30,294 nt of DNA, from assembly GCA_031394025.1 (NCBI GenBank), contig JANMWO010000638.1, positions 1 through 30,294 of the forward strand. Reading direction: 5' to 3'. Every line of letters starts with the position of its first letter. Position 1 is the first letter of the stretch. Below the pieces are notes generated by a model, which was not told the origin of the DNA, did not search any database, and saw nothing but the letters and a program-made list of their open reading frames with translations. The position numbers and the translations under genes are program-made. Of the stretch, positions 1 to 8,477 are shown one piece after another. The stretch is from JANXSF01 sp031394025. Lineage in GTDB: Bacteria; Acidobacteriota; Terriglobia; Bryobacterales; Bryobacteraceae.

Positions 1-736
1 ACCTGAGGAATCCATTGAAGTTGTGCGGGTCACCGTGAAGACGGTGAAGGGTCGTATGCCGATTGTTGCTGGCGTTGGATACAACACCGTGATGGCGTGC
101 CATATGGCGAAGAAGATGGAAAAGGCTGGTGCTTCGGCGCTGCTCGTGATGCCCCCCTATTACATCAATGCCCCAGAGGCCGGGATGATCGCCTACTTCA
201 AAGCGATCAACGATGCTTGCGGATTGCCCCTCAGTTTTTACACTCGCGATTGGGCGGCGTTCAGTGCCGCGCAAGTAGGCCGGCTTTGCGATGCGGTTCC
301 GAATCTGAAAATGTGGAAAGACGGCCAAGGGGACATGCGCAAATATCAACGCATCATGCAAACTATCGGCGACCGTTTGACTTGGGTTGGCGGCATTGGC
401 GATGATTGCGCCCCAGGATATTTTGCCATTGGTTGTCAGGCATACACGTCGAGCATTTCTAACATTTCTCCGAAAATGTCGTTTGCGATAGCCGATGCCG
501 GTTTGAAAGGCGACCGCGAAGCGATGAATGCTTTGATGGCAAAGTATGTGCATCCCCTTTATGCCCTGCGTGACCGCATGAAGGGTTATGAGGTGAGCAT
601 TATGAAGACTGCCATGGATATGATTCCCGGATTGCGTGGCGGTCCAGTACGGCCCCCGCTGGTGAATACTGCGGTAGCGGATATTGCCGATTTGAAAAAG
701 TTGATGAAGCTCTACGCCGCTTACGACAAGGGTTAA
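1..736 (+). CDS. Dihydrodipicolinate synthase family protein, 5-dehydro-4-deoxyglucarate-dehydratase-like (5' partial)
   Basis: The reading frame is open from base 2 to the TAA at 734-736, so the true start lies left of the window; an internal GTG at 23 is not convincing as a start. The visible product is about 244 residues of a class I aldolase-type TIM barrel. An M-P-P-Y-Y motif, an F-Y-T-R-D motif (equivalent to the Y-N-R-D substrate-binding stretch of glucarate-pathway dehydratases) and a W-K-D-G motif are visible. The lysine of W-K-D-G (bases 317-319) would form the Schiff base. Family members make 4-hydroxy-tetrahydrodipicolinate, split N-acetylneuraminate or dehydrate keto-deoxy sugar acids. 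The R-D and K-D-G motifs favour a sugar-acid dehydratase, but the substrate is inferred. It ends before a convergent gene cluster. Confidence 0.8.
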   Translation, partial: PEESIEVVRVTVKTVKGRMPIVAGVGYNTVMACHMAKKMEKAGASALLVMPPYYINAPEAGMIAYFKAINDACGLPLSFYTRDWAAFSAAQVGRLCDAVPNLKMWKDGQGDMRKYQRIMQTIGDRLTWVGGIGDDCAPGYFAIGCQAYTSSISNISPKMSFAIADAGLKGDREAMNALMAKYVHPLYALRDRMKGYEVSIMKTAMDMIPGLRGGPVRPPLVNTAVADIADLKKLMKLYAAYDKG

Positions 737-785
737 TGTTCCGGAGTTGGGGGTGTAGGTAGGACTGAATCTCCGTGGCTAAAAG

Positions 786-813
786 ATCGCTCCCTTGCGG
801 TCACGGCAGCGAT
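786..813. terminator. Candidate bidirectional terminator hairpin
   Basis: ATCGCT (786-791) is complementary to AGCGAT (808-813) around a 16-base GC-rich loop. Read on the minus strand the stem is followed by CTTTT, and on the plus strand by TTTAAATT, so it could stop both the left-edge gene and the convergent acyltransferase gene. The right arm overlaps the last codons of the acyltransferase. The 6-bp stem is short, so this is tentative. Confidence 0.35.
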
Positions 814-1859
814 TTAAATTGAAAGGAATCCCACCACTGGGTTTTCATCACAGCCAAACTAAGCATCAAGCTCGTCATCGCTAAAAAGTATACTTCTGTC
901 TCCAACACTGAAAGCGTTCCTTTCCAGGGTCCGAACCATCGGCCATAAACCAATTCAATGTGCACCCAGTACACCACCATGCTGGCTTTGCCCATTTGGG
1001 CGACCCAACTCCAGCTCCCTGGTCGGAACGACATGGTCCAAAAATAGGCAGCAACAATCAGCAACAAGTTCAAACCGGTCTTGATCAGAACCAGACCCGG
1101 TCCATCCACCCAAAAGTTGGAGTTGGGATATAGCGAAAAAGGTAGATTGGAAAAATATTGCGATCCAAAAATAAGGGGCGTTCCTAATAGCGCTGCCCAA
1201 GTCATCAGCCACGGTAAATTTTCCTGACTGGACAAGCGCAAAGCGGTACCCACGGCTACTCCAAAAGATACATAAGCAGCCCAGGGGAAAAACGTAAAGA
1301 AGCGCGCATCGGGGACAAAATAGTGCATCAGGTTTTCGCTCGGCCAGCCCGATGTATAGGGCGTGACTAACGGTGCCAGAAATGTGATCGCCAAGCCCAT
1401 CCACAGTGCCAAGTGACCTCGCGTTACGCCTGGAACGAACACCAAGAAACTGTGCACCGTTAAGGCTAAGCCCATGCAGTTTAAAATGTCGACAGTGAAT
1501 AAATCATCGGCACTGGTTTGTCCCCAGCCGAACAAGTAAAGCTGAAGTCGAAACAGGAATGCCATCACCCACAAGTAACCGGACCGGCGCAATGCCTTAA
1601 ACAGCCGATCCATAGGGGCCAATTGTTGACGTTCCGAGCCATCCATAAGGAATGCCAGCGTGATTCCGGTTAGAAAAAGGAATGCTGCCGGAGGGAAGCC
1701 GCCAATAAATTGCGACAGCACAAAGTGGCTTTCCTCGTGCAGCTTCACATCGGTGAACGAGTGCGATACGTGGCCATGCAGCATCATGACGGCGGCAAAG
1801 CCTCTGGCCCAATCCAGGAATTCCAATCGCCCTGATTTTTTCGTCTTCGGAGGAGCCAT
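801..1859 (-). CDS. Multispanning membrane acyltransferase, HGSNAT/DUF1624-like
   Basis: The product has 352 residues and about nine or ten hydrophobic membrane segments. Near the N-terminus, after a basic cytoplasmic tail, is the typical opening R-L-E-F-L-D-W-A-R-G (11-20), followed by H28, H30 and H33 in the first membrane helix. This resembles heparan-alpha-glucosaminide N-acetyltransferase-type and acyltransferase-3 proteins, which move acyl groups across the inner membrane onto sugars or other envelope molecules. The specific acceptor cannot be read from sequence. The ATG at 1859 lies 14 bp after the stop of the LolA-like gene, so it is probably the last gene of the minus-strand unit. 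Confidence 0.75.
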   Translation of the reverse strand: MAPPKTKKSGRLEFLDWARGFAAVMMLHGHVSHSFTDVKLHEESHFVLSQFIGGFPPAAFLFLTGITLAFLMDGSERQQLAPMDRLFKALRRSGYLWVMAFLFRLQLYLFGWGQTSADDLFTVDILNCMGLALTVHSFLVFVPGVTRGHLALWMGLAITFLAPLVTPYTSGWPSENLMHYFVPDARFFTFFPWAAYVSFGVAVGTALRLSSQENLPWLMTWAALLGTPLIFGSQYFSNLPFSLYPNSNFWVDGPGLVLIKTGLNLLLIVAAYFWTMSFRPGSWSWVAQMGKASMVVYWVHIELVYGRWFGPWKGTLSVLETEVYFLAMTSLMLSLAVMKTQWWDSFQFKSLP

Positions 1860-1873
1860 TAAAAAAGAAGGGG

Positions 1874-2578
1874 TCAGTCTTTCAAAGGATATTCACGCTT
1901 CACGTTCTTTGGTAGTTTCAACGTAACATCCGCTTCAGACAAAGTTGGATTCCACTGTATCTCAGAATAGGTGGACATTTCAAAATCGCCGCTCGGTTTA
2001 TGAAACTTTTGTTGCACCGGATAACCGGTGGTCAAGGGAATCCACATCTCCACTCGTTTCAAATGTTCCAACACCTTTTCGGATTTTGGGATCAATTCAA
2101 TGCGGCTGGTAAGTTTTCCGTTAATCATTTCTTCGCCAGTCACTTTCAGCATATAGCTTGCTTCCAATTCTTTGGCGGTGCTGCCGAACCCCAGCAGCAT
2201 AAACTGATCTACCAGATTGGCATACTTACCCAAATCCACTTCTTGCACCGTGGCGATTTTAGGGAGAAAATTTTCGTACTTGCGCCTGCCGATGGTCGTC
2301 GAACGCGGCGCAGGCTCCAGCACGTCGATCTTGATTCTGGTATCGCCAGCCTTCACTTTTTTGATGGCAATGGTCCCTGATTCCTCAGTCTTGTCCTTGA
2401 TCACAGCCGTATAGCTAACGCGCTTAATCTTGGCCGTCAAACCCTTGAACTGGGCCGCCGCCTGATCAATTCTCGCTTCTGCCGCAGCTAGTGTTTCAGC
2501 AGCCTGAAGACTGTAGGTTGTAAGGAAGATTAATGCAAAAATCCTGTGCACAACAACTGGGATGCGCCTCATCGTCAT
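1874..2578 (-). CDS. LolA-like outer-membrane lipoprotein-sorting protein
   Basis: The product has 234 residues. It begins with a signal peptide (two arginines, then a hydrophobic stretch ending near Q-A-A at about residue 27-29). The mature part has the repeated beta-strand pattern of the LolA/LppX fold: K-R-V-S-Y, I-K-I-D-V-L, S-R-I-E-L-I-P and Y-S-E-I-Q-W. LolA-fold proteins carry lipoproteins or other lipids through the periplasm. The frame is open further upstream to 2695, but that part overlaps the preceding gene. The ATG at 2578 sits 4 bp after that gene's stop, carries the signal peptide and has GGAG about 10 bases upstream, so it is preferred (ATG at 2572 is an alternative). Cargo is unknown. 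The adjacent membrane protein and acyltransferase suggest an envelope role. Confidence 0.72.
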   Translation of the reverse strand: MTMRRIPVVVHRIFALIFLTTYSLQAAETLAAAEARIDQAAAQFKGLTAKIKRVSYTAVIKDKTEESGTIAIKKVKAGDTRIKIDVLEPAPRSTTIGRRKYENFLPKIATVQEVDLGKYANLVDQFMLLGFGSTAKELEASYMLKVTGEEMINGKLTSRIELIPKSEKVLEHLKRVEMWIPLTTGYPVQQKFHKPSGDFEMSTYSEIQWNPTLSEADVTLKLPKNVKREYPLKD

Positions 2579-2582
2579 CCGG

Positions 2583-2933
2583 TTACTTCTCCGGACGGGT
2601 GTGGGCAATATAGCCCCGCACAGTGTTGTCTTCAATGATCGGAGTAAGATCGAACAAAACCTGTTTTCTTTCCATTTTCTTGTGCAGCATTTCACTCACC
2701 CGTTGCATTCGTTGATTCTCTGGAATACTTTCCAAAATGGATCGTCCAATCCAAAAGCGATGATCGATTCCATCGGTAGGCAGCATCACTATGCTGGAAG
2801 CAATGGGCTGATCATGAAACAATTCCCTGGGCGTAAGAAAAATGAAGGCCAGGATGCCGACCACCATCACATCGTACTGCCATCCGCCGCGGGGGTAGTC
2901 CCAAAGTATGAAGCGTTTAAGGGCTGTAAACAT
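2583..2933 (-). CDS. Small single-span membrane protein, function unknown
   Basis: The product has 116 residues. A basic, aromatic N-terminus containing W-D-Y-P-R-G is followed by one clear membrane helix at about residues 20-36 and a hydrophilic, charged tail. The ATG at 2933 has a strong Shine-Dalgarno sequence (GGGGAGG immediately upstream). It lies 4 bp before the LolA-like gene and 26 bp after the hydrolase gene, so it is almost certainly co-transcribed with both. I do not recognise a named family. It may be a partner of the LolA-like protein, because the two are adjacent and both belong to the envelope; this is inference from position only. Confidence 0.7.
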   Translation of the reverse strand: MFTALKRFILWDYPRGGWQYDVMVVGILAFIFLTPRELFHDQPIASSIVMLPTDGIDHRFWIGRSILESIPENQRMQRVSEMLHKKMERKQVLFDLTPIIEDNTVRGYIAHTRPEK

Positions 2934-2959
2934 TTTCCTCCCCAGTGTAGCAATAGAAG

Positions 2960-3805
2960 TTAACCGGAATAAGCGGTCACGTTTGCCGTAGTGGTTCCGA
3001 CCCCTTCGATTCTGGCTCGGACGTGATCGCCAGCTTTGATACGAGCCCCTTTAGGACAACCAGTTGAGATCAGGTCACCAGGGTAGAGCGTAAAAAAGTC
3101 GCTATGGTAGCTGACCAGATGGTATGGCCGATGGCGCATGTTGCGCACAAAGTCACGCGAGCAGATGCCGTCATTATGTTCCGTGATCACTTCCAGTTCA
3201 TTGACGTCGGCAATCTCATCGGCAGTCACAATCACTGGTCCAAAACTGAAGAAGGTATCAATACTCTTGGCGCGGGTAAGATAGCGAGGGTTCTTCACCA
3301 GCACATCCAGTGCGGTTAAATCCAACGTGGTGGTGTAGCCGAAAATCACGCTGGGCACTTCTTCCATAGGAACAAAGCGGCACTTCTTGCCGATCACAAT
3401 GCCCAGTTCCCCTTCCGCATCCACATCGTTGGAAATGCGCGGAGGTGGAAGAATAATGTTTCCACCCGGTTCAAACATGCAGGAAGCAGGCTTCATAAAG
3501 CTGCCCGGTTCTTCAGGCTGTACGGCGTTGATATCTTCCGCATGAGATTTGTAATTCAGGCCAATGCACCAGATTTTAGGTGGAACAGGGTAGGGAAGCA
3601 GCGGAGTGATTTCGGTGGGTGGCACCGCTTCTGCCTGCCCGGCGTCTTTCAATGCTGTTAGGTCACCAGATTCAATGATGGCCAATAAATCATTGGGAAT
3701 CTTTGTGCCGAACTTGGCATTGATCGCAGTAATGGGCACAATGCCAGCAGGGGTAACTACACCTGCGTGGATCTGGTTTTGATATCGGAAGCGGAGTAGT
3801 TTCAT
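2960..3805 (-). CDS. Fumarylacetoacetate hydrolase family protein
   Basis: The product has 281 residues, the usual length for the FAH family with a short N-terminal domain. The catalytic domain starts at about residue 75 with I-G-L-N-Y. Metal-ligand residues are visible: E131 and E133 in the E-x-E motif and D162 in T-L-D-L-T. Late T-G-C-P-K-G and G-D-H-V-R motifs are also present. Family enzymes cleave C-C bonds or hydrolyse and decarboxylate 2-keto and acylpyruvate compounds using Mg or Mn. The substrate is not determined; sugar-acid or aromatic catabolites are both possible. It lies 6 bp after the homoserine-dehydrogenase-like gene and starts with ATG. Confidence 0.85.
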   Translation of the reverse strand: MKLLRFRYQNQIHAGVVTPAGIVPITAINAKFGTKIPNDLLAIIESGDLTALKDAGQAEAVPPTEITPLLPYPVPPKIWCIGLNYKSHAEDINAVQPEEPGSFMKPASCMFEPGGNIILPPPRISNDVDAEGELGIVIGKKCRFVPMEEVPSVIFGYTTTLDLTALDVLVKNPRYLTRAKSIDTFFSFGPVIVTADEIADVNELEVITEHNDGICSRDFVRNMRHRPYHLVSYHSDFFTLYPGDLISTGCPKGARIKAGDHVRARIEGVGTTTANVTAYSG

Positions 3806-3811
3806 GTTTTG

Positions 3812-4774
3812 CTAAATGGAGCGGGCAATGTCGACAAGGTCTGTAAATAAGCCGTAGGCTGTTTGTTCCACGGTTGGGTTGAATTCCAAGATACCAAGTG
3901 TACCCATGCAGTCTGTATCAATTTGCAACAAATTGGAGGTACCTTGCAACCTGGCCAGCGGGTCGTCAAGGTGAAGCAGTTCTGGCTTCACGCTCAACTG
4001 AACGCCATTGGCAGTGCGCCAGCCCCTGGCAACCAGTGCCACGCGTTGGGTGCTTCCTTCCAAGTTGGCTAACGCGTGCGGTGTTAGGTGTCCTATCCCA
4101 GTGCGGTCTACTTGCAGCGGGGTGACGCCAGCATCCATCAGGACATTGGCCAGTGCTGCTGCTTTGGCAGCGGAATCCCAACCGTCCGTATCAAAGCTGG
4201 CGTCAGCTTCAGCAATGCCAAGATTCTGTGCCGCGCGAACTCCTTCGGCCATTGGCAATCCTTCTCTTAACTTTTCCAGAATCACTTGTGTGGTGGAATT
4301 GAACACTGCGGAAAATCCGTTGATGGTGAGGCCGGGCAGGTTGTGCCGAACCAGATTAAAAACGGGGGTTCCATCCATCACCGTGGATTCAAAGCGAAAT
4401 AAAAGCTGTCGGAACGATGCTTCGTTACGAAGTTCCCGATAGGCGTGGGCGATGGGGCCCTTATTCGCGGTGATCACGTGAATGCCCCGCGCAAATGCTT
4501 CCCTGATATGGCTGATGGCTGGTTCGCCATCGTGCGGACTAAGTGAGGTGATTTCCACTGCTACTTCGGCATTCGCTTTGTCCAGAAATTCTCCGGCCGA
4601 TGCGGCTGCCGGTCCAAACGGGGTATCGGCACTGACTCCGCGAAGGTCGTAGGCGGTTCCATGATGGGCTGTATGAATTGCCACAACTCGAAATGGATAT
4701 ACCGCCCGCTGACGCTCCAATAACTTAACAAAACTTCGTCCAACATTTCCAAAACCGAACAACGCGATATTCAA
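3812..4774 (-). CDS. Homoserine dehydrogenase family protein (no ACT domain, TTG start)
   Basis: The product has 320 residues. An N-terminal Rossmann motif G-F-G-N-V-G (7-12) binds NAD(P). I-T-A-N-K (101-105) carries the catalytic lysine, and the substrate region has N-S-T-T and G-I-A-E-A-D followed by D-x-x-G-W-D-S-A-A-K. These are hallmarks of homoserine dehydrogenase, which reduces aspartate semialdehyde to homoserine on the route to threonine and methionine. The protein is shorter than the usual 400 or more residues because the regulatory ACT domain is missing. The start codon is TTG at 4774, with GGAG about 10 bases upstream inside the end of the preceding gene; no upstream ATG fits. Its neighbours are not threonine genes, so a related dehydrogenase role is possible. 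Confidence 0.78.
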   Translation of the reverse strand: MNIALFGFGNVGRSFVKLLERQRAVYPFRVVAIHTAHHGTAYDLRGVSADTPFGPAAASAGEFLDKANAEVAVEITSLSPHDGEPAISHIREAFARGIHVITANKGPIAHAYRELRNEASFRQLLFRFESTVMDGTPVFNLVRHNLPGLTINGFSAVFNSTTQVILEKLREGLPMAEGVRAAQNLGIAEADASFDTDGWDSAAKAAALANVLMDAGVTPLQVDRTGIGHLTPHALANLEGSTQRVALVARGWRTANGVQLSVKPELLHLDDPLARLQGTSNLLQIDTDCMGTLGILEFNPTVEQTAYGLFTDLVDIARSI

Positions 4775-4778
4775 ACGA

Positions 4779-6839
4779 TTAGAACTCCAAAGTTAATAGT
4801 AGACGGTTCAGATCTGCTTCCGATGTCGCCTTTTGCTTACGTAAATCAGCCGACTTGTCCCGAAGTTGGGCGATGTTGGTCTCTTGATTCGCCAGATCCC
4901 GCGCGTATTTCTGCACCAGCGCTTCCTGCCCGGCAAGCTGGTTCAGGCTCCCCAGATTTTGGCGCACGCGAGCCTGGTCGGTGATCAATTCGTTGAGTTG
5001 TACCGTGGTGCTTTCCAAATCTCTGTTCAACGAATTAATTTCTTCCTGCTTCGCCCGAATCCGGTCTAGCGCTTGACGCCCGTTTGCTGAAATGGCTTTG
5101 TTCTGTGTCCAAACGGCAATTAAATCGGAATCGACGTTGTTGACGGCGAAGGTTTCCTGGGCTTGCGATTCCTCAATAATAGGAAACTGAACGGATTGAT
5201 TGGGGGCCAGCTTCACTTCAAAGCGATGCGATTTTTCAGTGGATTCAGAAGGCTTAGTGTTGATGAATTTGTAACCGTTGCGAATGGGTCGTTCAATGAT
5301 CAGCGTCTTTGCTTTGGCATCGGCATTTTTGATGGTGTAGGTATTGGTCTCACGAACGGCATTCTTGGTTGTAAGATATCCTCTACTCAACTTCACTTCC
5401 CGAACGGCGCTGGCAGTGGAATCAATGGCCGTGGTGATGCGCGTACCCAGGTCAATTCCATAGCTGATCAGCCGCTTGTCCGTAGCCTTCAGAGTTTCCA
5501 TCAGTGCTTCGCCAGCATACGCTCCGCCATCGTATACAGTAATCGGGCCACCGTCCAAAGTCTTTCCTGTGGAGTTGGCAAGTTCCGCTGCATTGCGTGG
5601 GTTGGGGGTGCTGTGGTCGGAATATATAAGCAGCTTTCTTGCGCCTAGAGTTTGTTGCAGAAATGGAATCATGGCCGATTCGTTCCGTTTCACAGTGACG
5701 GGAGTGGCGAAGTTGTATTCGAACAATTCGCCCATATCACGGCCTTCGGCGCTGACGACTACCGAGGATTGGGCATTCATGCTGTATTCCGTAGTAGGCG
5801 CTTTTTGCAGTGACATTAGCGACCTCGCGGAAGCTCCGCCTGCCACTCCAGCGGCCATCCTGCCTGCAACAGCCACCATCGGCGCTGCCGCAGTTACCTG
5901 ATCCATCGCTCCACCGTATACCTCCGGGGCCACCGCCCGATCCTCCGCCAGTTCGGCATAGGGACGAGCCATGAATTTCGGATCGTAAAGTTTGGTGACA
6001 AACGAAATAGGTCGACCGGAAACTACTGAAAGTTTGATGTTGGTCCAATCGTCAGCGGTAGTGTTGTCGATGATGGCCCAGCCTTCCAACGTGGGTTCGC
6101 CGGTCTGTGGAAACAGCAACCGGTAACTGGATTTCCAGGCTGGCATGGGGATCATGTAGTTTGCCGATATCTTGCGGCCTTTCTTATCGGCGGAATCAAT
6201 GTAGACGCTGCGCTGGTCCTTATTGCGGGAATTCGCCACCGCGGTCAGGTATTCTCGTAATTGCAATTGCAGGGCAGGATCGGTCAAGCGCAAGCTTTGA
6301 ACAGCGCTCAGGTCAATGGAACGAAGGTCGCCTGATTCGGTAAGAACCACCAGAATTTCCTTCGAAACATCTTTGTTGTCCTTATCCTGAGTGACTCGTC
6401 CGGAAACGACGGATGCTTTTACGGGCTGGCTGCCATACTGCATCTCAATCCGTGCACCTTTGAGCTGATCCAGGAATTGAGCCAGAGATTGACGGTCGCC
6501 CAGTTTGAATGGGAAATCAGCCAGCCGATTGGCCAGCGGCTGACTGGAATCGTAGCGGACGCCGGTGATCTTACCGCCTCCGGTTTCCTCAACTGTAAGG
6601 GACTTCAGGACATCGTTCATATCGGAAGCCTTAAAATCGAGCTTGGCAGATTCGCCGGGCGCCAAATCACCAGAGCGCTCAAAAAATGCGACTCCATGCT
6701 TATATAGAATGACTTGGCGCACAGGAAGGTCGCCTGCGGCAAGCATTCCTGCAGTGGCCAATGCGGCGGGTAGAGAGCGGGCGATACGGCGTTTCATTTT
6801 TGGCTTGGTTGTCCTCTGAAGGGGTATTCGTTTGGCCAT
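4779..6839 (-). CDS. DUF4139 domain-containing secreted protein with C-terminal coiled coil
   Basis: The product has 686 residues. It has a long basic N-region and a hydrophobic stretch consistent with a signal peptide (about 1-36). A DUF4139-type beta-rich body contains the V-I-L-Y-K-H-G opening, the A-W-K-S-S-Y-R-L region and a W-x-I-I-D-N-T-T segment. An Ala/Gly-rich linker lies at about 308-350. The last hundred residues form a predicted coiled coil rich in Q, E, L and R. DUF4139 proteins are exported and of unknown biochemistry. The ATG at 6839 has AAAGGA just upstream. An ATG at 6797 gives a more normal signal peptide and cannot be excluded. It heads the six-gene minus-strand unit, with 4 bp to the next gene. 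Confidence 0.8.
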   Translation of the reverse strand: MAKRIPLQRTTKPKMKRRIARSLPAALATAGMLAAGDLPVRQVILYKHGVAFFERSGDLAPGESAKLDFKASDMNDVLKSLTVEETGGGKITGVRYDSSQPLANRLADFPFKLGDRQSLAQFLDQLKGARIEMQYGSQPVKASVVSGRVTQDKDNKDVSKEILVVLTESGDLRSIDLSAVQSLRLTDPALQLQLREYLTAVANSRNKDQRSVYIDSADKKGRKISANYMIPMPAWKSSYRLLFPQTGEPTLEGWAIIDNTTADDWTNIKLSVVSGRPISFVTKLYDPKFMARPYAELAEDRAVAPEVYGGAMDQVTAAAPMVAVAGRMAAGVAGGASARSLMSLQKAPTTEYSMNAQSSVVVSAEGRDMGELFEYNFATPVTVKRNESAMIPFLQQTLGARKLLIYSDHSTPNPRNAAELANSTGKTLDGGPITVYDGGAYAGEALMETLKATDKRLISYGIDLGTRITTAIDSTASAVREVKLSRGYLTTKNAVRETNTYTIKNADAKAKTLIIERPIRNGYKFINTKPSESTEKSHRFEVKLAPNQSVQFPIIEESQAQETFAVNNVDSDLIAVWTQNKAISANGRQALDRIRAKQEEINSLNRDLESTTVQLNELITDQARVRQNLGSLNQLAGQEALVQKYARDLANQETNIAQLRDKSADLRKQKATSEADLNRLLLTLEF

Positions 6840-6961
6840 GAAATCCTTTCACTTTATGATGACGCTATTTGCGGGGTCAGGGTCAACCTGCATGGAAATT
6901 ATTTTTTGGAGTCAACAGAGGAAACTTTGTTAAGACATGTTTGCATTAAAATGTTTGGAAG

Positions 6962-6989
6962 TTGCATTTTTCATCTGGTAAACTATAAG
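6962..6989 (+). promoter_or_regulatory. Candidate sigma-70-type promoter for the beta-barrel/receiver pair
   Basis: TTGCAT (6962-6967), a 16-base spacer and TATAAG (6984-6989) resemble -35 and -10 boxes reading toward the gene at 7144. The predicted leader would be about 145 bases. It was identified by eye only. Confidence 0.3.
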
Positions 6990-7005
6990 AAGGAAATAAG
7001 TTACT

Positions 7006-7025
7006 GGTTGACCTACGGGTTGACC
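7006..7025 (+). repeat. Direct repeat GGTTGACC x2, 12-bp period
   Basis: GGTTGACC occurs at 7006-7013 and again exactly at 7018-7025. A period of about one helical turn is typical of a site bound by a tandem dimer of a regulator. It lies downstream of the proposed start point, so if functional it may be a repressor site or part of a different promoter. Confidence 0.35.
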
Positions 7026-7143
7026 GATAGCCAAAACGTCATCACCCCGGCGGATAGCGTAAGAGGTTTACTCGATACAAGGCTTAAAGTTGCATAACAG
7101 GATAGCCGATTAACGAGGGAGTGACTGATTCTCTGGAGGGCAG

Positions 7144-8472
7144 TTGAGACTTTTGAAATCGTGTTTTATGTTGGCATTGGTGCCCATTGCTTGGGCCCAA
7201 ATCGGCGGGTTTGGTTCCAGTTCGATTAGTGGTGGCGGAGTGCGTGAAGCCAGGGTAGGTCGTGGTGGGGACGGGATTCGACCATTTGCCAGTGTCAGTG
7301 GGGTGTACGATAGCTCCGTCGGGGGAACCTCAGCGAATGCCGCAGGCCAATTCGAAACGCAATCGTCCTATGGCGTGGAAGCAGGGTTTGGCGCTTATGG
7401 AACTAAGACTTGGCGGCGAACCTCCATTGGGTTGAACTATCGTGGCGATTACGTTCACTATTCGAATGCAGCATCGGCCATTGGGAATGGCAGCAATCAA
7501 GTGTTGAGCTTGGCTCTTACGCATCAATTCGACAAAAAGTGGTCGGCAGAAGCGGATATTGCCGCAGGCAGCACGAATCGAGTTTTTGGAGCTTTGCAAA
7601 GCTACGTTCCATTTGATCCCAATTTCAATAGTGTTCCTACCAATGAAGTGATCAACAACCGCGTGAACTATGGTCAACTTGCAGCACACGTAAGCTATCA
7701 AAAAAATAACCGTTTGAGCTTTAGGTTTGGTGGATCAAGCATTACCACTCGCCGGTCCGTCAAAGGTTTGGCTGAACTACAGGGTTCAACGGTGGATGGG
7801 GAAATTTCCAGGGTTGTCAGTCGTTCCACAAACGTTGGAGTTGGATATCAATTTTTGCACTATCACTTCCTGGGATCGTTTGGAGCTTCCGACATTCATA
7901 GTATCTTTGTGCGAGTAAAGCGTCGGGTGAATCGCGATTGGACTCTGAATGTGGCACTGCAGGGGTATCGTATTGAAAGTTTGGGTGCCACCGTAGTTCC
8001 TTTGAGTCCGGAAATTGCGGCATTGTTCGGAAGATCCTCCGGTTTGGAAGCGTTTTATAAAGTCAGCACAGCCCCAGGGGTGAAAGTGGATGCGACTTAC
8101 AATCGGAAGCAAGTGTTTTTCTCTGTCGGGGGGGAGCATGCCGTTGCCCCCGGTAATGGAATCTTTTTAACCAGCAAACAAACCTCTGGCAGTGCCAGCC
8201 TCAGCTACACTGCTGAAAAGGTCTGGAATTTTGGCTTCAACGTTGCCTATACCAAATACGCCAGCCTCACTCGAGCCTTGTCACCCTATCAGGCGGTCCT
8301 TGTGGGCGTTGGTGTGACTCGGAAAATGCCTTGGTTTGGATCTCACATTTTCGCGCGATTCGATACTCGCAAAATTGATCAGGCCTCATTGACTACCATC
8401 AACCGCGATGGTTTCCGACTCTCCGCAGGAATTGGTTTCAGCCCCAGAGCCGTTCCGCTTTCTTTGTGGTAG
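7144..8472 (+). CDS. Predicted outer-membrane beta-barrel protein
   Basis: The product has 442 residues. The TTG start at 7144 is chosen because GGAGGG (7135-7140) lies just upstream and only this start gives a basic N-terminus before the hydrophobic signal-peptide core, with cleavage likely after A-W-A-Q. The mature protein is rich in G, S, T, N and aromatic residues with alternating hydrophobic strands (for example S-I-G-L-N-Y-R-G-D and L-N-V-A-L-Q-G-Y). It ends in tryptophan, as outer-membrane barrels often end in an aromatic residue. No named family is recognised, and the function could be porin, assembly or polysaccharide export. The receiver gene follows 5 bp later and is probably co-translated. 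Confidence 0.72.
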   Translation: MRLLKSCFMLALVPIAWAQIGGFGSSSISGGGVREARVGRGGDGIRPFASVSGVYDSSVGGTSANAAGQFETQSSYGVEAGFGAYGTKTWRRTSIGLNYRGDYVHYSNAASAIGNGSNQVLSLALTHQFDKKWSAEADIAAGSTNRVFGALQSYVPFDPNFNSVPTNEVINNRVNYGQLAAHVSYQKNNRLSFRFGGSSITTRRSVKGLAELQGSTVDGEISRVVSRSTNVGVGYQFLHYHFLGSFGASDIHSIFVRVKRRVNRDWTLNVALQGYRIESLGATVVPLSPEIAALFGRSSGLEAFYKVSTAPGVKVDATYNRKQVFFSVGGEHAVAPGNGIFLTSKQTSGSASLSYTAEKVWNFGFNVAYTKYASLTRALSPYQAVLVGVGVTRKMPWFGSHIFARFDTRKIDQASLTTINRDGFRLSAGIGFSPRAVPLSLW

Positions 8473-8477
8473 GAACT

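Larger units (their letters stand above)
6840..7143. other. Divergent intergenic region with regulatory candidates
   Basis: This 304-bp gap separates the divergent DUF4139 and beta-barrel genes and should hold both promoters. I see a possible plus-strand promoter (6962-6989) and a direct repeat (7006-7025). A Shine-Dalgarno GGAGGG lies at 7135-7140. A short open frame (6906-7097) has no ribosome-binding site or protein-like composition and is not called. Confidence 0.5.

Noticed and set aside
6906..7097. 63-codon open frame in the divergent spacer
   Set aside because: No ribosome-binding site, unlikely amino acid composition and overlap with promoter-like elements.
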